NCBI GenBank assembly: GCA_003133205.1
Contig: PKWK01000392.1
Span: 1 to 43,191 of the forward strand
Origin: Granulicella sp.
GTDB lineage: Bacteria > Acidobacteriota > Terriglobia > Terriglobales > Acidobacteriaceae
Direction: 5' to 3'
Length of the DNA: 43,191 bases
Shown: positions 7,012 to 16,801 of the stretch, piece by piece
Layout: every line of letters begins with the position of its first letter
How positions within the stretch are numbered: position 1 is the first letter of the stretch
Made by a program: the position numbers and the translations under genes
The notes under the pieces: model-generated
The model's database searches: none
What the model saw: only the letters and a program-made list of their open reading frames with translations
What the model was told of the DNA's origin: nothing

Positions 7012-9156
7012 TTGGAACTCAATCGTCGCAGTTTTGTGGCAATGTCGGCAACGGTCGCGGCAGCGGCCTCTTTGCCTGGGAGTTTGTTTGCGGCGGAGAC
7101 GCAGGATGGAAACACCGTGCCATGGCATCAGCGGATTCGCCGGGTTGGGCAGCTCAATATTACAGAGCATGATCCTGCCGTTCTTGACGTCGAGCAGTGG
7201 GGCAACTACTGGGCGAGCCTGAAATGCGATGTGGTGTTCGCTTCGGTGACTGGCATCATCGCTTACTATCCGACTGAGGTTCCGTTCCATCGGCGCAGCC
7301 AGTTTCTCAATGGCCGCGACCTGACGGGCGAACTGGTGGCCGCTGCGAAGAAGCGCAACATGCGCGTGATCGCGCGGTTCAGCCCCGACCTCAATTGGGG
7401 CGACGCGCTGGAGGCGCATCCGGAGTGGTTCAAGCGCGACCGGCAGGGCAAAGCGATTCCGCATAGCGAAGACAATCGTCTGTACGAGACGTGCATCTTC
7501 ACCAGCTATATGACCGAGCACATTCCGGCCCTGATGCGTGAGGTCAACAGTCGGTATGCGGTCGATGGACTGTTCACGAACGCATGGCCGCCCATCGGCA
7601 GGGCGCCCGAGTGTTATTGCGATGCCTGCAAGGACCTGCCGCACTTCGACACGCCCGCCTATTGGGAGAAGTTCACGGAGCGCGTTGTCTATCTCTGGAA
7701 GATGTGGGATGGGATCGCGAAGGAGAAGGGCCCGGACAATCTGTTCTTCGGAAATATGGGCGGAGCAATTCAGGGCGGCCCGAACATGAAGGCGCTGACC
7801 GGGATCGCGCAGTGGTACAACTGCGACAACCAGGGACGCGGCGGCCTGGAAGAGGCGATCTGGGGATGCTCGTTGCAGGGCCGCGTGTGCAACGCGATTC
7901 TGGACGGACACACCGCGACGAACGTGACTGCGTCTTACTCGACCGGCATTCCGCGGTGGAGGAATATTCATAAGTCGACCGACGAAGCGCAGATGTGGAT
8001 GGATGAGACGGTCGGCAGCGGCATGGTTCCGTGGTATCACTTCATCGGAGGCGAAGAGGGGTTGGGCGCCGATCGTCGCTGGCAGCAGCCGGGGCGCGAC
8101 TATTACAACTGGCTCGCAAAGCACGATCAGCATTTCATCAATAAGGAAACGATCGCCGACATCGCTGTGGTGATGGGTCAGAGTACGCAGCGTTTCTATC
8201 ATCATGCCGAACTGGGCGACCCGATGATGCACATCCACGGAATCTACCTGGCGCTGCTGGAGGGTCGCTTCCTGTTCGATTTCCTGCACGAGCAGGACCT
8301 GATGACGGACAAGCTGAAGAAGTACAAGACCGTGATCCTTCCGAACATCGCGCTGTTGAGTGATGCGGAGTGCGCGGCGCTGAAGAGCTTTGCGGAGCGC
8401 GGCGGATCAATCATGGCGTCGTTCGAGACCAGCCTCTACAACGAGAAGAATGAGCGGCGCAAGGATTTTGGCATTGCGGAGATCTTCGGCATTCATGCGA
8501 CGGGTGATCGGCGGACGCGAGTTGGCAATGCGTTCATGGGCCGGATCGAGCGCAAGCATCCGATCCTGGACGGCTTCGACAACACGGACTGGCTGCCGGG
8601 CGCGCAATGGCTTCAGCCGACGGCGCCGGTTGAGAACCCTGTGATGACGGTGATTCCGCCGTACGTAAACTATCCGCCGGAGCTGGCGTATCCGCCGGTG
8701 CAAAAGACCGATATGCCGGACTTGGTAGCGAAGGAGAACGGGCAGAGCCGGCTGGTTTATTTCGCGGGCGATATCGAGCGGACGATGTGGCAGTCCGGCA
8801 ATACAGACCTGAGCATGCTGCTGCAGAATGCGATTCGCTGGGTTTCGAAGAATGACACGCCGGCAAAGATTGCGGGCAAAGGGTTGGTGGAGACTTTCGC
8901 GTGGGAGACGCAGGCTGGCTTTGCGCTGCACGTGTTGAACTACACGAATCCGGGCGCATTCAAAGGGTGGATCCGCGAGTTCTACCCGATCGTAGAACAG
9001 CATGTGACGATGGCAGTTCCGCCGGGACGCAGGGTCTCCCGCGTGGAGTTGCTGCGCGCTGGAAAGGACGTTCCGTTCCGGATGACGAATGGGAGGATCG
9101 AGTTTACGATTCCCAGCGTCGTCGACTACGAGGTTGCTGCCCTGTACGCGAAGTAG
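7012..9156 (+). CDS. Tat-exported glycoside hydrolase-like protein (GHL6 / trimerisation-domain type)
   Basis: A 714-residue protein starting at TTG (7012), with AGAGGG seven bases upstream. It opens with a twin-arginine signal (NRRSFVAM, hydrophobic stretch, cleavage near LFAAE), so it is likely exported folded. Residues about 40-370 look like a TIM barrel of the hypothetical glycosyl hydrolase 6 type (MRVIARFSPDLNW; YAVDGLFTNAWPP). A CxxC-like segment (PECYCDACKDLP) follows the barrel strand, as in that family. Residues about 400-620 resemble the GH42-type beta-galactosidase trimerisation (glutamine amidotransferase-like) domain (YKTVILPNIALLSD). A small C-terminal beta domain follows. Related proteins occur near sugar-degradation genes, but the substrate is unknown. 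Confidence 0.7.
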   Translation: MELNRRSFVAMSATVAAAASLPGSLFAAETQDGNTVPWHQRIRRVGQLNITEHDPAVLDVEQWGNYWASLKCDVVFASVTGIIAYYPTEVPFHRRSQFLNGRDLTGELVAAAKKRNMRVIARFSPDLNWGDALEAHPEWFKRDRQGKAIPHSEDNRLYETCIFTSYMTEHIPALMREVNSRYAVDGLFTNAWPPIGRAPECYCDACKDLPHFDTPAYWEKFTERVVYLWKMWDGIAKEKGPDNLFFGNMGGAIQGGPNMKALTGIAQWYNCDNQGRGGLEEAIWGCSLQGRVCNAILDGHTATNVTASYSTGIPRWRNIHKSTDEAQMWMDETVGSGMVPWYHFIGGEEGLGADRRWQQPGRDYYNWLAKHDQHFINKETIADIAVVMGQSTQRFYHHAELGDPMMHIHGIYLALLEGRFLFDFLHEQDLMTDKLKKYKTVILPNIALLSDAECAALKSFAERGGSIMASFETSLYNEKNERRKDFGIAEIFGIHATGDRRTRVGNAFMGRIERKHPILDGFDNTDWLPGAQWLQPTAPVENPVMTVIPPYVNYPPELAYPPVQKTDMPDLVAKENGQSRLVYFAGDIERTMWQSGNTDLSMLLQNAIRWVSKNDTPAKIAGKGLVETFAWETQAGFALHVLNYTNPGAFKGWIREFYPIVEQHVTMAVPPGRRVSRVELLRAGKDVPFRMTNGRIEFTIPSVVDYEVAALYAK

Positions 9157-9177
9157 TGGCAGGCGCTGTGGCGGCTT

Positions 9178-10674
9178 TCACTTGAGTGGGGTGGCGGAGG
9201 GGGTCCGCACGAAGAGAACGGAGAGATCGTCCGAGTAGACCTGCGTCCAGCCGGGCAGTAGCGGCAGGACGAACCTCATCGGAGAGTCCTTGCTCAACAG
9301 GCAGAGATTGACGTGGTAGTGATCGAGAAGGCTGGCCGGCGGGCTTTGGAGAGTCGCCCAATTCCCAAAGTCGGCGAGCACGCCGGTCTCCTCGAAGACA
9401 TCCGCCCGGCCATCGACAAACACGGGGAGTTCCGGGACCGCCCAGATGAGGTATCCGCCGTACGAATACTCGTTCATGATTGGCCCGGAGAGGTGATGGG
9501 ACTGGATGAATTCCACTGCCTTGGCGGGGCTCTTCGCCTGTACCTGTGCCGTCAGATCCGGACGTCGAGGGAACGCCAGAAAAACGGCGAGGAGAGACAT
9601 TGCGACGAACAGCGCATTGGCCAACGGGAGATCGTGCTCGGCGTCGTATCCATCCCAGAGGTCAGCCAGCAGCCGACAGAGAATGGGCGCCGCGAGGATG
9701 CCAAACGTGAACAGCATGCGCCGATGACTCGCGGCCAGCCATGTTCCCAGGGCAAGGAGCAGCAACTCATGCCAAAGGATCTCCGACCGGCGAACGATGA
9801 TGACGAGCGCGATGCAGGCGAGCGTGGCTAGCAACGCGAGCCCGCGCGCGTCGTTGAGTTGGAGAGCCTGCCACTCGTCTGAGTTCGCTAGTCCGATGGG
9901 TTGATGCAGCAGGGTGTCCAGCGGATAGAGGATCTGCTTCACGCCGATGGGATTCAAGAACAGGGCGCAGAGCGACAGCAGCAGGGCGAACCCCAGAATC
10001 TGGCGGCGATGCAGGTCCCAGCGATGGGACACAAGCGACCCCACCCGGAAATCGAAGAACGCGCTGAAGAGGAAGGTTGCCGCGAGAATCAGGCCAAGGA
10101 AGAATGAGCCATGACAGTTGGCCCAGACTGCAAACAGCACGGGAAGCGCGAAAAACCAGCGCGGGCTTCGAGTTCGGCCCAGGTGCAACAGCAGTAGCTC
10201 CACGGTAAGCAGAAGATAGCCGATCATCTGCGGTCGTATCGAAAAGCCGACCGTTGCGAATAGCCAGATGAGCAGGGAACCGAGAAACGCAGCCTTCGCA
10301 TTTCCGGAATAGAGCGAACAGAGGAAATACCCCGCAATCAACTGAGCTGACGTGAAGAAGCAAAGCCAGGCCATGAGGCCGGAATAGCCTGCGACTCTGA
10401 ACGCGCCGTAGATGAGGACCTGGGAAAGCCACTCATGCGGGACGTAGGCGTGGTGGTTGGTGGTGTAGGAGAAGAGATCGGTGGCGGGGATGCTGTGGGT
10501 GTTCCAGATGATCTCCCCGGTCTTCAGGTGCCACCACATGTCGGGATCATCAAAGCGCGACCGCACAGTGAGAACGGCAAGCACCAGGAGCAGGCCTGCA
10601 AGCATCGTGGGAAAAGAGAAGATACGTCTCCCCAGGGAGACAGGTGATGGACTACCCGTGGAATCAGACGGCAT
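9178..10674 (-). CDS. Multipass membrane protein, GT-C glycosyltransferase-like
   Basis: A 498-residue integral membrane protein with about ten predicted helices and a C-terminal soluble domain. After the first helix it carries DDPDMWWHLKTGE, an acidic periplasmic loop of the type used by GT-C glycosyltransferases that transfer sugars from polyprenyl-phosphate donors. It also has the conserved-looking HEWLSQ and ANCHGSFFLGL segments. The C-terminal region (GGYLIWAVPELPVFVDGRADVF) is typical of a widespread acidobacterial family. It starts 11 bp inside the end of the sigma-54 activator gene, so both are probably co-transcribed and it may belong to the pilus regulon. No acceptor or donor can be named. 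Confidence 0.6.
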   Translation of the reverse strand: MPSDSTGSPSPVSLGRRIFSFPTMLAGLLLVLAVLTVRSRFDDPDMWWHLKTGEIIWNTHSIPATDLFSYTTNHHAYVPHEWLSQVLIYGAFRVAGYSGLMAWLCFFTSAQLIAGYFLCSLYSGNAKAAFLGSLLIWLFATVGFSIRPQMIGYLLLTVELLLLHLGRTRSPRWFFALPVLFAVWANCHGSFFLGLILAATFLFSAFFDFRVGSLVSHRWDLHRRQILGFALLLSLCALFLNPIGVKQILYPLDTLLHQPIGLANSDEWQALQLNDARGLALLATLACIALVIIVRRSEILWHELLLLALGTWLAASHRRMLFTFGILAAPILCRLLADLWDGYDAEHDLPLANALFVAMSLLAVFLAFPRRPDLTAQVQAKSPAKAVEFIQSHHLSGPIMNEYSYGGYLIWAVPELPVFVDGRADVFEETGVLADFGNWATLQSPPASLLDHYHVNLCLLSKDSPMRFVLPLLPGWTQVYSDDLSVLFVRTPSATPLK

Positions 10675-12070
10675 GAGGACGGAACTCGGCCACTGCCTGT
10701 TCCGTGTCCTCCGCTTCTGTCACAAGATCCGGTTCGGCGACCCGGATGAGGCGATGCAGATACGCCCGGGAGATGTTGAGGCTGCGAGCCGCCAGCGTCT
10801 TGTTTCCGTGGTGCTCATTCACGGCGGCGATTGCTAACTTGAGCTTATAGTCGCGAATTTTCCGTTCAAACGAACCGGCGGGTTGATAGTCTTCGATGCT
10901 GACAACGCCGTCCTCCTGAATCATCTCGGGAAGGTCGTCGACGGTGATGTTCTCGCCGTGCGCAACGATGATTGCGCGCTGGATGACATTCTCCAATTCC
11001 CGCACATTGCCGGGCCATGAGTAGAACTGAAGCGCCGACATTGCCTCCGGATCAATTCCGGTCATGGGCTTGCTGTACATCTGGGAATACTCGCGCAGAA
11101 AATGGGTCGCGATTTCGGGGAGATCCCCGGGACGTTCCCTCAGCGAGGGGGCATCAATTCTCATGACATTGATGCGGTAGTAGAGGTCCTGGCGGAACTT
11201 GCCTTGCGCAACCATCTCAGCCAGATCCTGATGAGTAGCAAAAATAAGGCGCGCCTTGAGCGGGATCAGCCGGTTGCTGCCCAGCCGGCTGAATTCGCGC
11301 TGCTGCAGGACGCGCAGAAGCTTCACCTGAGTTGCCAGGCTCAGTTCCCCGATTTCGTCCATGAATAAGGTGCCTTCGCCCGCCTGCTCCAGCAGGCCTA
11401 CCCTCGCTCCTACCGTGCCGGTGAAGGCGCCCTTATCGTGGCCAAACAACTCCGCTTCAATCAGGGTTTCGGGAATGGCCCCACAAGAGACGGCCACAAA
11501 GGGGCAATTGGAACGAGTACCGAGATTGTGGACGGCGTTGGCGATCAGTTCCTTACCGGTGCCGCTCTCTCCTATAACGAGCACGGAGGCATTGATCGCG
11601 GCAACTCGGCGAACGAGATCATAGACCTGCTGCATCTTTGGGCTGGAACCGATCATTCGGTCGCAGGCGGGGACTGGCTTAGGCCGCTGCTGTGCATTCT
11701 GAAGTTCCAGCTTCAGCGATGCGTTCTCGTAGGCTCGCAGGAGCATTGCCTTGAGATCGCGAATAGAAGGGGGCCTTCGGCAGTATCCGAACGCGCCGAG
11801 CCGCACCAGTTCGGCCGCCGCGGACCTCATGCTGTCGTCTGCCAGAAGGATGATGGCCGCCGTGGGTCGAGACCCGACGAGACTCCGCAGGCTCTCCATT
11901 TGCTCGGGCAGAGATTTGGGCTCAGGGCCCATGTCGACGATAAGAACGTCATTTGCAGGGGTTTCCCTAAGTTCCAGGGACTCCAGAACGATCAGGAAGT
12001 CTTTCCCCAAGGCGGAGGAAAGGATGGACTTCAACGCGCGATCTTCAGAAAGTAGCCCAATTCGGATCAT
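10664..12070 (-). CDS. Sigma-54-dependent transcriptional activator with degenerate receiver domain
   Basis: A bacterial enhancer-binding protein that drives open-complex formation at sigma-54 promoters. A 468-residue protein. Residues 1-120 resemble a receiver: E9/D10 acid pair and D46, but the usual beta-4 Ser/Thr appears to be Ala and the usual Lys-Pro is RRPP (98-101), so phosphorylation control may be lost. The AAA+ domain, about 138-370, has Walker A GESGTGKE (167-174), the sigma-54 contact loop GAFTG (214-218) and Walker B TLFMDE (234-239). A Fis-type helix-turn-helix lies at the C-terminus (KTLAARSLNISRAYLHRLI). It is divergent from cpaA, with four matching -24/-12 promoters in the locus, so it is the likely Tad regulator. 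The enzyme class is certain; the target set is inferred. Confidence 0.93.
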   Translation of the reverse strand: MIRIGLLSEDRALKSILSSALGKDFLIVLESLELRETPANDVLIVDMGPEPKSLPEQMESLRSLVGSRPTAAIILLADDSMRSAAAELVRLGAFGYCRRPPSIRDLKAMLLRAYENASLKLELQNAQQRPKPVPACDRMIGSSPKMQQVYDLVRRVAAINASVLVIGESGTGKELIANAVHNLGTRSNCPFVAVSCGAIPETLIEAELFGHDKGAFTGTVGARVGLLEQAGEGTLFMDEIGELSLATQVKLLRVLQQREFSRLGSNRLIPLKARLIFATHQDLAEMVAQGKFRQDLYYRINVMRIDAPSLRERPGDLPEIATHFLREYSQMYSKPMTGIDPEAMSALQFYSWPGNVRELENVIQRAIIVAHGENITVDDLPEMIQEDGVVSIEDYQPAGSFERKIRDYKLKLAIAAVNEHHGNKTLAARSLNISRAYLHRLIRVAEPDLVTEAEDTEQAVAEFRPHAV

Positions 12071-12689
12071 TTATCCAAAAGCTCCTGGGAAGAAGAGGAA
12101 TGGCTTCTCGACGTACTGGAAAGCTCTGCCAATCATCTTTCGAATCACGCACCCGGGGTCTTTTGGTTTGGAATACGACTCGAGGGTGCAAGTCGGAACA
12201 TTTTGCGGACTGCTAATACTCGACGGTTGAGGATACTCACCATAATTCAATATGGGGGGGATGTCCATGAAATGTGTTGGTTGCTCACCAGGGTAATCAC
12301 CAGATAGGTTACATTGGTAACTATATTGCCATTAGCTTGGCAGGCAATCTGGGTCGCCTCAGGGGTCCGTGTGGGTAATAATGATGTTCAAATTACTTCG
12401 TTCCGGAGGTGAGCGGTTTTTCGACCGGATGCGACAGTTCGAGTCGAGCGAGGTTTTGCGAAGTGGCGCGATCTTATAGTCACTAGGGGATTTCCGTTGC
12501 TTATCCTATTGCACGAAGGGTGTATATCCTCCGCTTCACTCGAGGATGGACCATGTAAACAACAGTGAACACCGACGGCTGTGGAAGCTGCGTAAGGCCT
12601 TGAATCCAATCTTCATAGAGGTCCAGGCCATTTGGATGACGAATTGCAGGTCAATTCCCATCCTCAGGATTGGGGAAAGGAATGTGAAG
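12071..12689. other. Divergent regulatory region between the activator and cpaA
   Basis: About 620 bp without a supported gene. It contains one exact -24/-12 promoter pointing toward cpaA (12315-12329). That leaves a long leader of roughly 350 nt before the chosen cpaA start. Short open frames here have no ribosome binding site or recognisable product. No promoter for the leftward activator gene was identified. Confidence 0.6.
12315..12329 (+). promoter_or_regulatory. Sigma-54-type (-24/-12) promoter upstream of cpaA
   Basis: TTGGTAA-N4-ATTGCC with GG at 12316-12317 and GC at 12328-12329, exactly ten bases apart. It matches TGGCAC-N5-TTGC at all invariant positions, with two changes in the -24 flank. 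The start site would be near 12340. Confidence 0.55.
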
Positions 12690-13205
12690 ATGCACTCGAT
12701 CGCCTGGTGGCCGACTCTTATCGTTCTCGCGGTGGCGACCTTCACGGATCTGCGAAGTCGCCGCATCCCGAACTGGCTCGTGCTGCCATTCCTGGTTGCG
12801 GGGGTTGTCACTTGCACCTGGCTTCGCGGATGGCATGGACTCGGTCAGAGCCTCGCTGGCCTCGGACTTGGAGCGCTGCTTTTTGGCATACTGTTCCTGA
12901 TGGGGGGGATGGGAATGGGCGATGTGAAATTGTGCGCTGCGATTGGCGCGTGGATTGGCCCCTCTCAGTTGGTGACGGCGTTGGTGATCACCGGCATGGC
13001 CGGAGGGGTCATGGCGCTGTGTTGGGCTGCCGCCGGCGGATTTCTCGGCAGCTTGTTCAGTGGTACCGGCGATATCATTTTTGGTCTGAGAAAGCGTGGT
13101 TTTCGTTCCCACCCAGAACTTGTTCTGGATAACCCCTTGGCGCGCAAGATGCCTTACGCTCCTGCAATCGCTATAGGAACGCTGGTGTCATTCTTCTCTC
13201 GCTGA
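12690..13205 (+). CDS. cpaA: Prepilin peptidase of the Tad pilus (A24 family)
   Basis: An inner-membrane aspartic protease that removes the leader of Flp prepilins and TadE/F-type pseudopilins. A 171-residue protein, the short TadV/CpaA form without the methylase domain of type IV PilD. The two catalytic aspartates are D20 (TFTDLRSRRIPN) and D78 in the GxGD motif (GMGMGDVK), with several hydrophobic helices around them. The start at 12690 is placed nine bases after GGAAAGG; an in-frame GTG at 12684 is an alternative, and a longer reading from 12546 has no binding site. First gene of the rightward Tad cluster, downstream of a sigma-54-type promoter. The function is secure. Confidence 0.9.
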   Translation: MHSIAWWPTLIVLAVATFTDLRSRRIPNWLVLPFLVAGVVTCTWLRGWHGLGQSLAGLGLGALLFGILFLMGGMGMGDVKLCAAIGAWIGPSQLVTALVITGMAGGVMALCWAAAGGFLGSLFSGTGDIIFGLRKRGFRSHPELVLDNPLARKMPYAPAIAIGTLVSFFSR

Positions 13206-13271
13206 AGACAGGAAGACGCGCATGGTGATCTCAACTGAAAGTTGTCAGCCTCAAATAGATTGGCGGGAAGC

Positions 13272-14495
13272 ATGCAAGATAGCGGGAGCAACGCATACAT
13301 GATCCCAGGCTCTTCCAAGGACCCGGACGCTCTGGGCAGCAAGGTGCTGTTTGTTGGGTTGATTGGGCCTGAAGAGTCCCGGCGGAAGAACATCGCCAAT
13401 GCTCTTGTAGAACTGCGCGGCAGTGTAACCCAGGAATACTCAACCTATCCCGACCTGGATGATGTTCCCCGCATTATCGAAGCGAACTACGACGTTGTAA
13501 TCGTCGAACTGGACACCAATCCGGAGCACGCGCTCGACCTGGTGGAGGGCATCTGCAGCGGCAGTTCAGCCACTGTGATGGTGTACTCGGAGCAGGTATC
13601 TCCCGAGATGCTGGTGCGCTGCATGCGGGCTGGCGCTCGCGAGTTTCTGACCCACCCCATTACCGCGAGCACGATCGCGGAAGCTCTGGTGCGTGCCTCG
13701 GTCCGACGCCCATCCGTTCCGGTTGTCAGGAAGGCATTGGGAAAAATACTGGTGTTTGTAGGGGCCAAAGGCGGCTCAGGGGTGACGACGATCGCCAGCA
13801 ATTACGCGGTTTCCCTTGCCCAGGAGTCAGGCCAGAATACGATGCTGATCGATCTGAACCTGCCGCTTGGGGATGCAGCGCTTGAATTGGGAGTGCAATC
13901 CCAGTATTCGACCGAGAGCGCGATCCAGAATTACAGCCGTCTGGATGCAAACTTTCTATCGAAACTCCTTGTGAAACATAGCTCGGGATTGTCGGTACTT
14001 GCGGCGCCAGATACCTACACCGAGTTTCATGCCTCCCACGAAGCAGTTGAAAAACTGCTCGCTGTAGCTCGTCAGGACTTCGATTACGTAGTCGTGGACG
14101 CGGGATCGCGATTTGATCCAACCTGCAGGGCTTTATTCGAATCGGGGGCTGTCGTCTATCTTGTCCTGCAGGTCGGAATCTCTGAACTGCGAAACGCAAA
14201 CCGCCTCGTCACGGAGTTCTTCAAGTCCACCGGCGCCAAGCTCGAAATCGTTTTGAACCGCTACAGCCCCCGCGTCCTGGGTATCGACGAGGACAGCATT
14301 ACGAAGGCATTGACCAAGCCGGCCACGTGGAGGATCCCGAATGACTACTCCACCGCCCGGAATTCAAAGGATGCAGCCAGTCCACTAGCGCTGAGAGATT
14401 CCCCCATTTCGCGGGTGATTCGACAGATGACTAGGGCGATATGTGGCGGGACTGCTGAGACGAAGGATAAGAAGAAGTTTAATTTGTTCGGATAA
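13272..14495 (+). CDS. cpaE: Tad pilus localisation ATPase, CpaE/TadZ type
   Basis: A cytoplasmic MinD/ParA-like ATPase that marks the cell position where the Tad secretion machine assembles. A 407-residue protein with an atypical receiver-like domain (about 20-140) followed by a deviant Walker A motif GAKGGSGVTT (164-173), a Switch-like ILIDLNLPLGDA-type segment (MLIDLNLPLGDA here) and VVVDAGSRFD. The start at 13272 is the first plausible ATG; an in-frame TTG at 13242 and an ATG at 13302 are alternatives, and the binding site is weak in each case. It lies 66 bp after cpaA and 34 bp before cpaF, the usual Tad order. Confidence 0.9.
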   Translation: MQDSGSNAYMIPGSSKDPDALGSKVLFVGLIGPEESRRKNIANALVELRGSVTQEYSTYPDLDDVPRIIEANYDVVIVELDTNPEHALDLVEGICSGSSATVMVYSEQVSPEMLVRCMRAGAREFLTHPITASTIAEALVRASVRRPSVPVVRKALGKILVFVGAKGGSGVTTIASNYAVSLAQESGQNTMLIDLNLPLGDAALELGVQSQYSTESAIQNYSRLDANFLSKLLVKHSSGLSVLAAPDTYTEFHASHEAVEKLLAVARQDFDYVVVDAGSRFDPTCRALFESGAVVYLVLQVGISELRNANRLVTEFFKSTGAKLEIVLNRYSPRVLGIDEDSITKALTKPATWRIPNDYSTARNSKDAASPLALRDSPISRVIRQMTRAICGGTAETKDKKKFNLFG

Positions 14496-14529
14496 CGAGT
14501 CAGGCCCGGCGAAATAAGGATGGGGCAGC

Positions 14530-15810
14530 GTGAATTTTTTGGACCTTGAGCAGTTCAAAACGGAATTGCATCGGATTCTGATCTCGAAGCTGGATCTGGA
14601 GAAGCTGTCGCGCGTCAACTCCAGTCAGGCTCGGAGTGCAGTTGCCGGCATGATCGACGAGATTGTCGTCGAACAGAAAGTGCCGCTGACCTTTGAGCAG
14701 CAAGAGAAGATTCAGGCCGATCTCCTTGACGAAGTCTTCGGGCTTGGCCCGCTCGAGCCTCTGCTCCGGGATCTAACGATCTCGGACATTCTGGTGAACG
14801 ATAAGGACCACGTGTTTATCGAGCGTGCGGGCCTGATTACGAGGGTTAACACGACCTTTCGTGACGATCGCCATTTGTTACAAATTATTGACCGCATTGT
14901 GTCGCGGGTGGGACGCAGAGTGGACGAGTCTTCGCCGATGGTGGATGCTCGCCTGCCCGACGGTTCCCGTGTGAATGCCATCATCCCGCCGCTGGCTCTG
15001 GACGGACCTGCGTTGTCCATCCGGCGCTTTGGAACCGGGCCGCTTGCTCCGAACCAACTGGTCGATCTGAAGAGTATTTCAGCGGAGATGATGGAAGTCT
15101 TGTCTGCGGCGGTGCGCGCACGCATCAGCATCCTGATCTCCGGAGGTACTGGCGCCGGCAAGACGACGCTCCTGAACATCTTGTCGCAATTCATCCCCAA
15201 GCAAGAACGCATAGTCACGATCGAGGACGCGGCTGAGTTGCAGCTTGCGATGGAGAATATAGTGCGGACGGAAACCCGTCCGCCCAACATCGAAGGGCAG
15301 GGCGCGGTCCGCCAGCGTCAATTGCTGATCAATAGTCTTCGCATGCGCCCCGACCGGATCATTATCGGGGAGGTTCGCGGCGAAGAAGCCTTCGACATGC
15401 TGCAGGCAATGAACACCGGCCACGAAGGCTCGATGACGACGATTCACGCAAACACTCCTCGCGACGCTCTATCCAGACTTGAGTCCATGGTCGCGATGTG
15501 CAATTTGAACCTGCCGGAGAAAACCGTGCGCCAGCAGATTGCTTCGGCGATCGCCATCGTCGTACAAGTTGCCAGGATGAGTGATGGGACTCGGAGGGTG
15601 ACCAATATCTCCGAGATCACCGGTATGGAAGAGAACATTATCAGCATGCAGGAAATATTCACTTTTACCAGGAAGGGCGTCGGCCCGGATGGAAAAGTAG
15701 TTGGCGTATTTGGGCCAACGATGATCCGACCCAAGTTTCTCGAACGGCTGCGCATTTCGGGGATTTTCCTGCCGCCTGCGTTGTTCGAGCAGACCACGGA
15801 AGTGGGCTGA
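14530..15810 (+). CDS. cpaF: Tad pilus assembly/secretion ATPase CpaF (TadA)
   Basis: A hexameric type II/IV secretion ATPase that powers Flp pilus extension (and in some Tad systems retraction) at the inner membrane. A 426-residue protein, normal length. Walker [10 protein letters not shown] lies at 205-213, the Asp box around [11 protein letters not shown], Walker [13 protein letters not shown] at 273-284, and the His-box histidines at 298 and 306 ([14 protein letters not shown]). It starts at GTG 14530, preceded by GGATGGGG. It lies between cpaE and tadB with short gaps, so it is co-transcribed. The assignment is firm. Confidence 0.95.
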   Translation: MNFLDLEQFKTELHRILISKLDLEKLSRVNSSQARSAVAGMIDEIVVEQKVPLTFEQQEKIQADLLDEVFGLGPLEPLLRDLTISDILVNDKDHVFIERAGLITRVNTTFRDDRHLLQIIDRIVSRVGRRVDESSPMVDARLPDGSRVNAIIPPLALDGPALSIRRFGTGPLAPNQLVDLKSISAEMMEVLSAAVRARISILISGGTGAGKTTLLNILSQFIPKQERIVTIEDAAELQLAMENIVRTETRPPNIEGQGAVRQRQLLINSLRMRPDRIIIGEVRGEEAFDMLQAMNTGHEGSMTTIHANTPRDALSRLESMVAMCNLNLPEKTVRQQIASAIAIVVQVARMSDGTRRVTNISEITGMEENIISMQEIFTFTRKGVGPDGKVVGVFGPTMIRPKFLERLRISGIFLPPALFEQTTEVG

Positions 15811-15826
15811 GAAAGCCGAGGATGGG

Positions 15827-16798
15827 ATGCTACTTATCGTAGTGGTGGTATTCGCGGCGGTATTTGTGGTGCTCTCCCTGCTGTTGTTTGCGGGCGGAGC
15901 AGGCGCGTCCCAGCAAGCCAAGTTGGCTCGCGCCAATCTTGAAACGGCGCTGGCTTCCAGAACGCGTTCCTCAAGCGATCAGATTGTCGATGTCAGAAAG
16001 AGCGAACTGCTGAGCGCGGTTCCCTGGATCAACCGCTGGCTGTTGCAGCTTGAGCTTGCTCCGCGCTTGCGCACGCTGCTTCACCAGGCCAATCTGCAGT
16101 GGACTGTGGGGCGTCTGCTTATCATCTCCGCGATTTGCTTGGTCGTCCCCGCGTATTTGGTTTATCTGCGTACCGAAGCGGTGGTCCTTGCCATCTTGAT
16201 CGGTGTCGTTGCGGGCTATCTGCCATTTGCCCTCGTGCTGCAACGACGCAGCGCACGTTTTGCCAAGTTTGATCAGGGGCTTCCCGAGGCTCTCGACCTG
16301 ATGGTGAGCGCATTGCGGGCCGGTCATAGTCTGGTTGCTGCTCTGCGCCTGGTGGCGTATGAATCTACGGACCCAATCGGTACCGAGTTTCGGATCTGTT
16401 TCGACGAGCAGAACTATGGGCTTGAGCTCAGGACGGCGATGGAAAACCTGGTTACTCGGGTTCCGCTACAAGATCTGAGGATTGTCTCGACGGCCATTCT
16501 CATTCAGAAAGAGAGTGGAGGAAATCTCGCCGAAGTTCTCGAAAAGGCGGCTTATCTCATCCGCGAGCGATTCAAGTTGAAGCGGCAGATTCGTGTTTAT
16601 ACTGCCCAGGGACGCCTGACAGGATGGATTCTTACGATTCTTCCTCCTTTGCTGGGAGTAGCTCTCTATCTCGTCAGCCCCGACACGATGAGCATCTTGT
16701 GGACTCGCAAGATTGGTATCGAAATGCTGTATACGTCGGTGGGTATGACGATTTTAGGTGCAGTTATCATCCGCAAGATTGTCAACATGAAGGTGTGA
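15827..16798 (+). CDS. tadB: Tad platform protein TadB (type II secretion F family)
   Basis: An inner-membrane platform protein that pairs with TadC and couples CpaF to pilin polymerisation. A 323-residue protein with an N-terminal membrane helix, two further helices near 105-145, a cytoplasmic four-helix T2SSF domain (FDQGLPEALDLMVSALRAGH, then SGGNLAEVLEKAAYLIRER) and C-terminal membrane helices. The ATG at 15827 is preceded by GAGGATGGG, 16 bp after cpaF. It ends 3 bp before tadC. Assigned as TadB rather than TadC from gene order and length. Confidence 0.9.
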   Translation: MLLIVVVVFAAVFVVLSLLLFAGGAGASQQAKLARANLETALASRTRSSSDQIVDVRKSELLSAVPWINRWLLQLELAPRLRTLLHQANLQWTVGRLLIISAICLVVPAYLVYLRTEAVVLAILIGVVAGYLPFALVLQRRSARFAKFDQGLPEALDLMVSALRAGHSLVAALRLVAYESTDPIGTEFRICFDEQNYGLELRTAMENLVTRVPLQDLRIVSTAILIQKESGGNLAEVLEKAAYLIRERFKLKRQIRVYTAQGRLTGWILTILPPLLGVALYLVSPDTMSILWTRKIGIEMLYTSVGMTILGAVIIRKIVNMKV

Positions 16799-16801
16799 GG
16801 C

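Noticed and set aside
6922..8289. A 455-codon minus-strand open frame opposite the Tat-exported glycosidase-like gene
   Set aside because: Antisense shadow; composition biased to Arg/His/Val and no domain.
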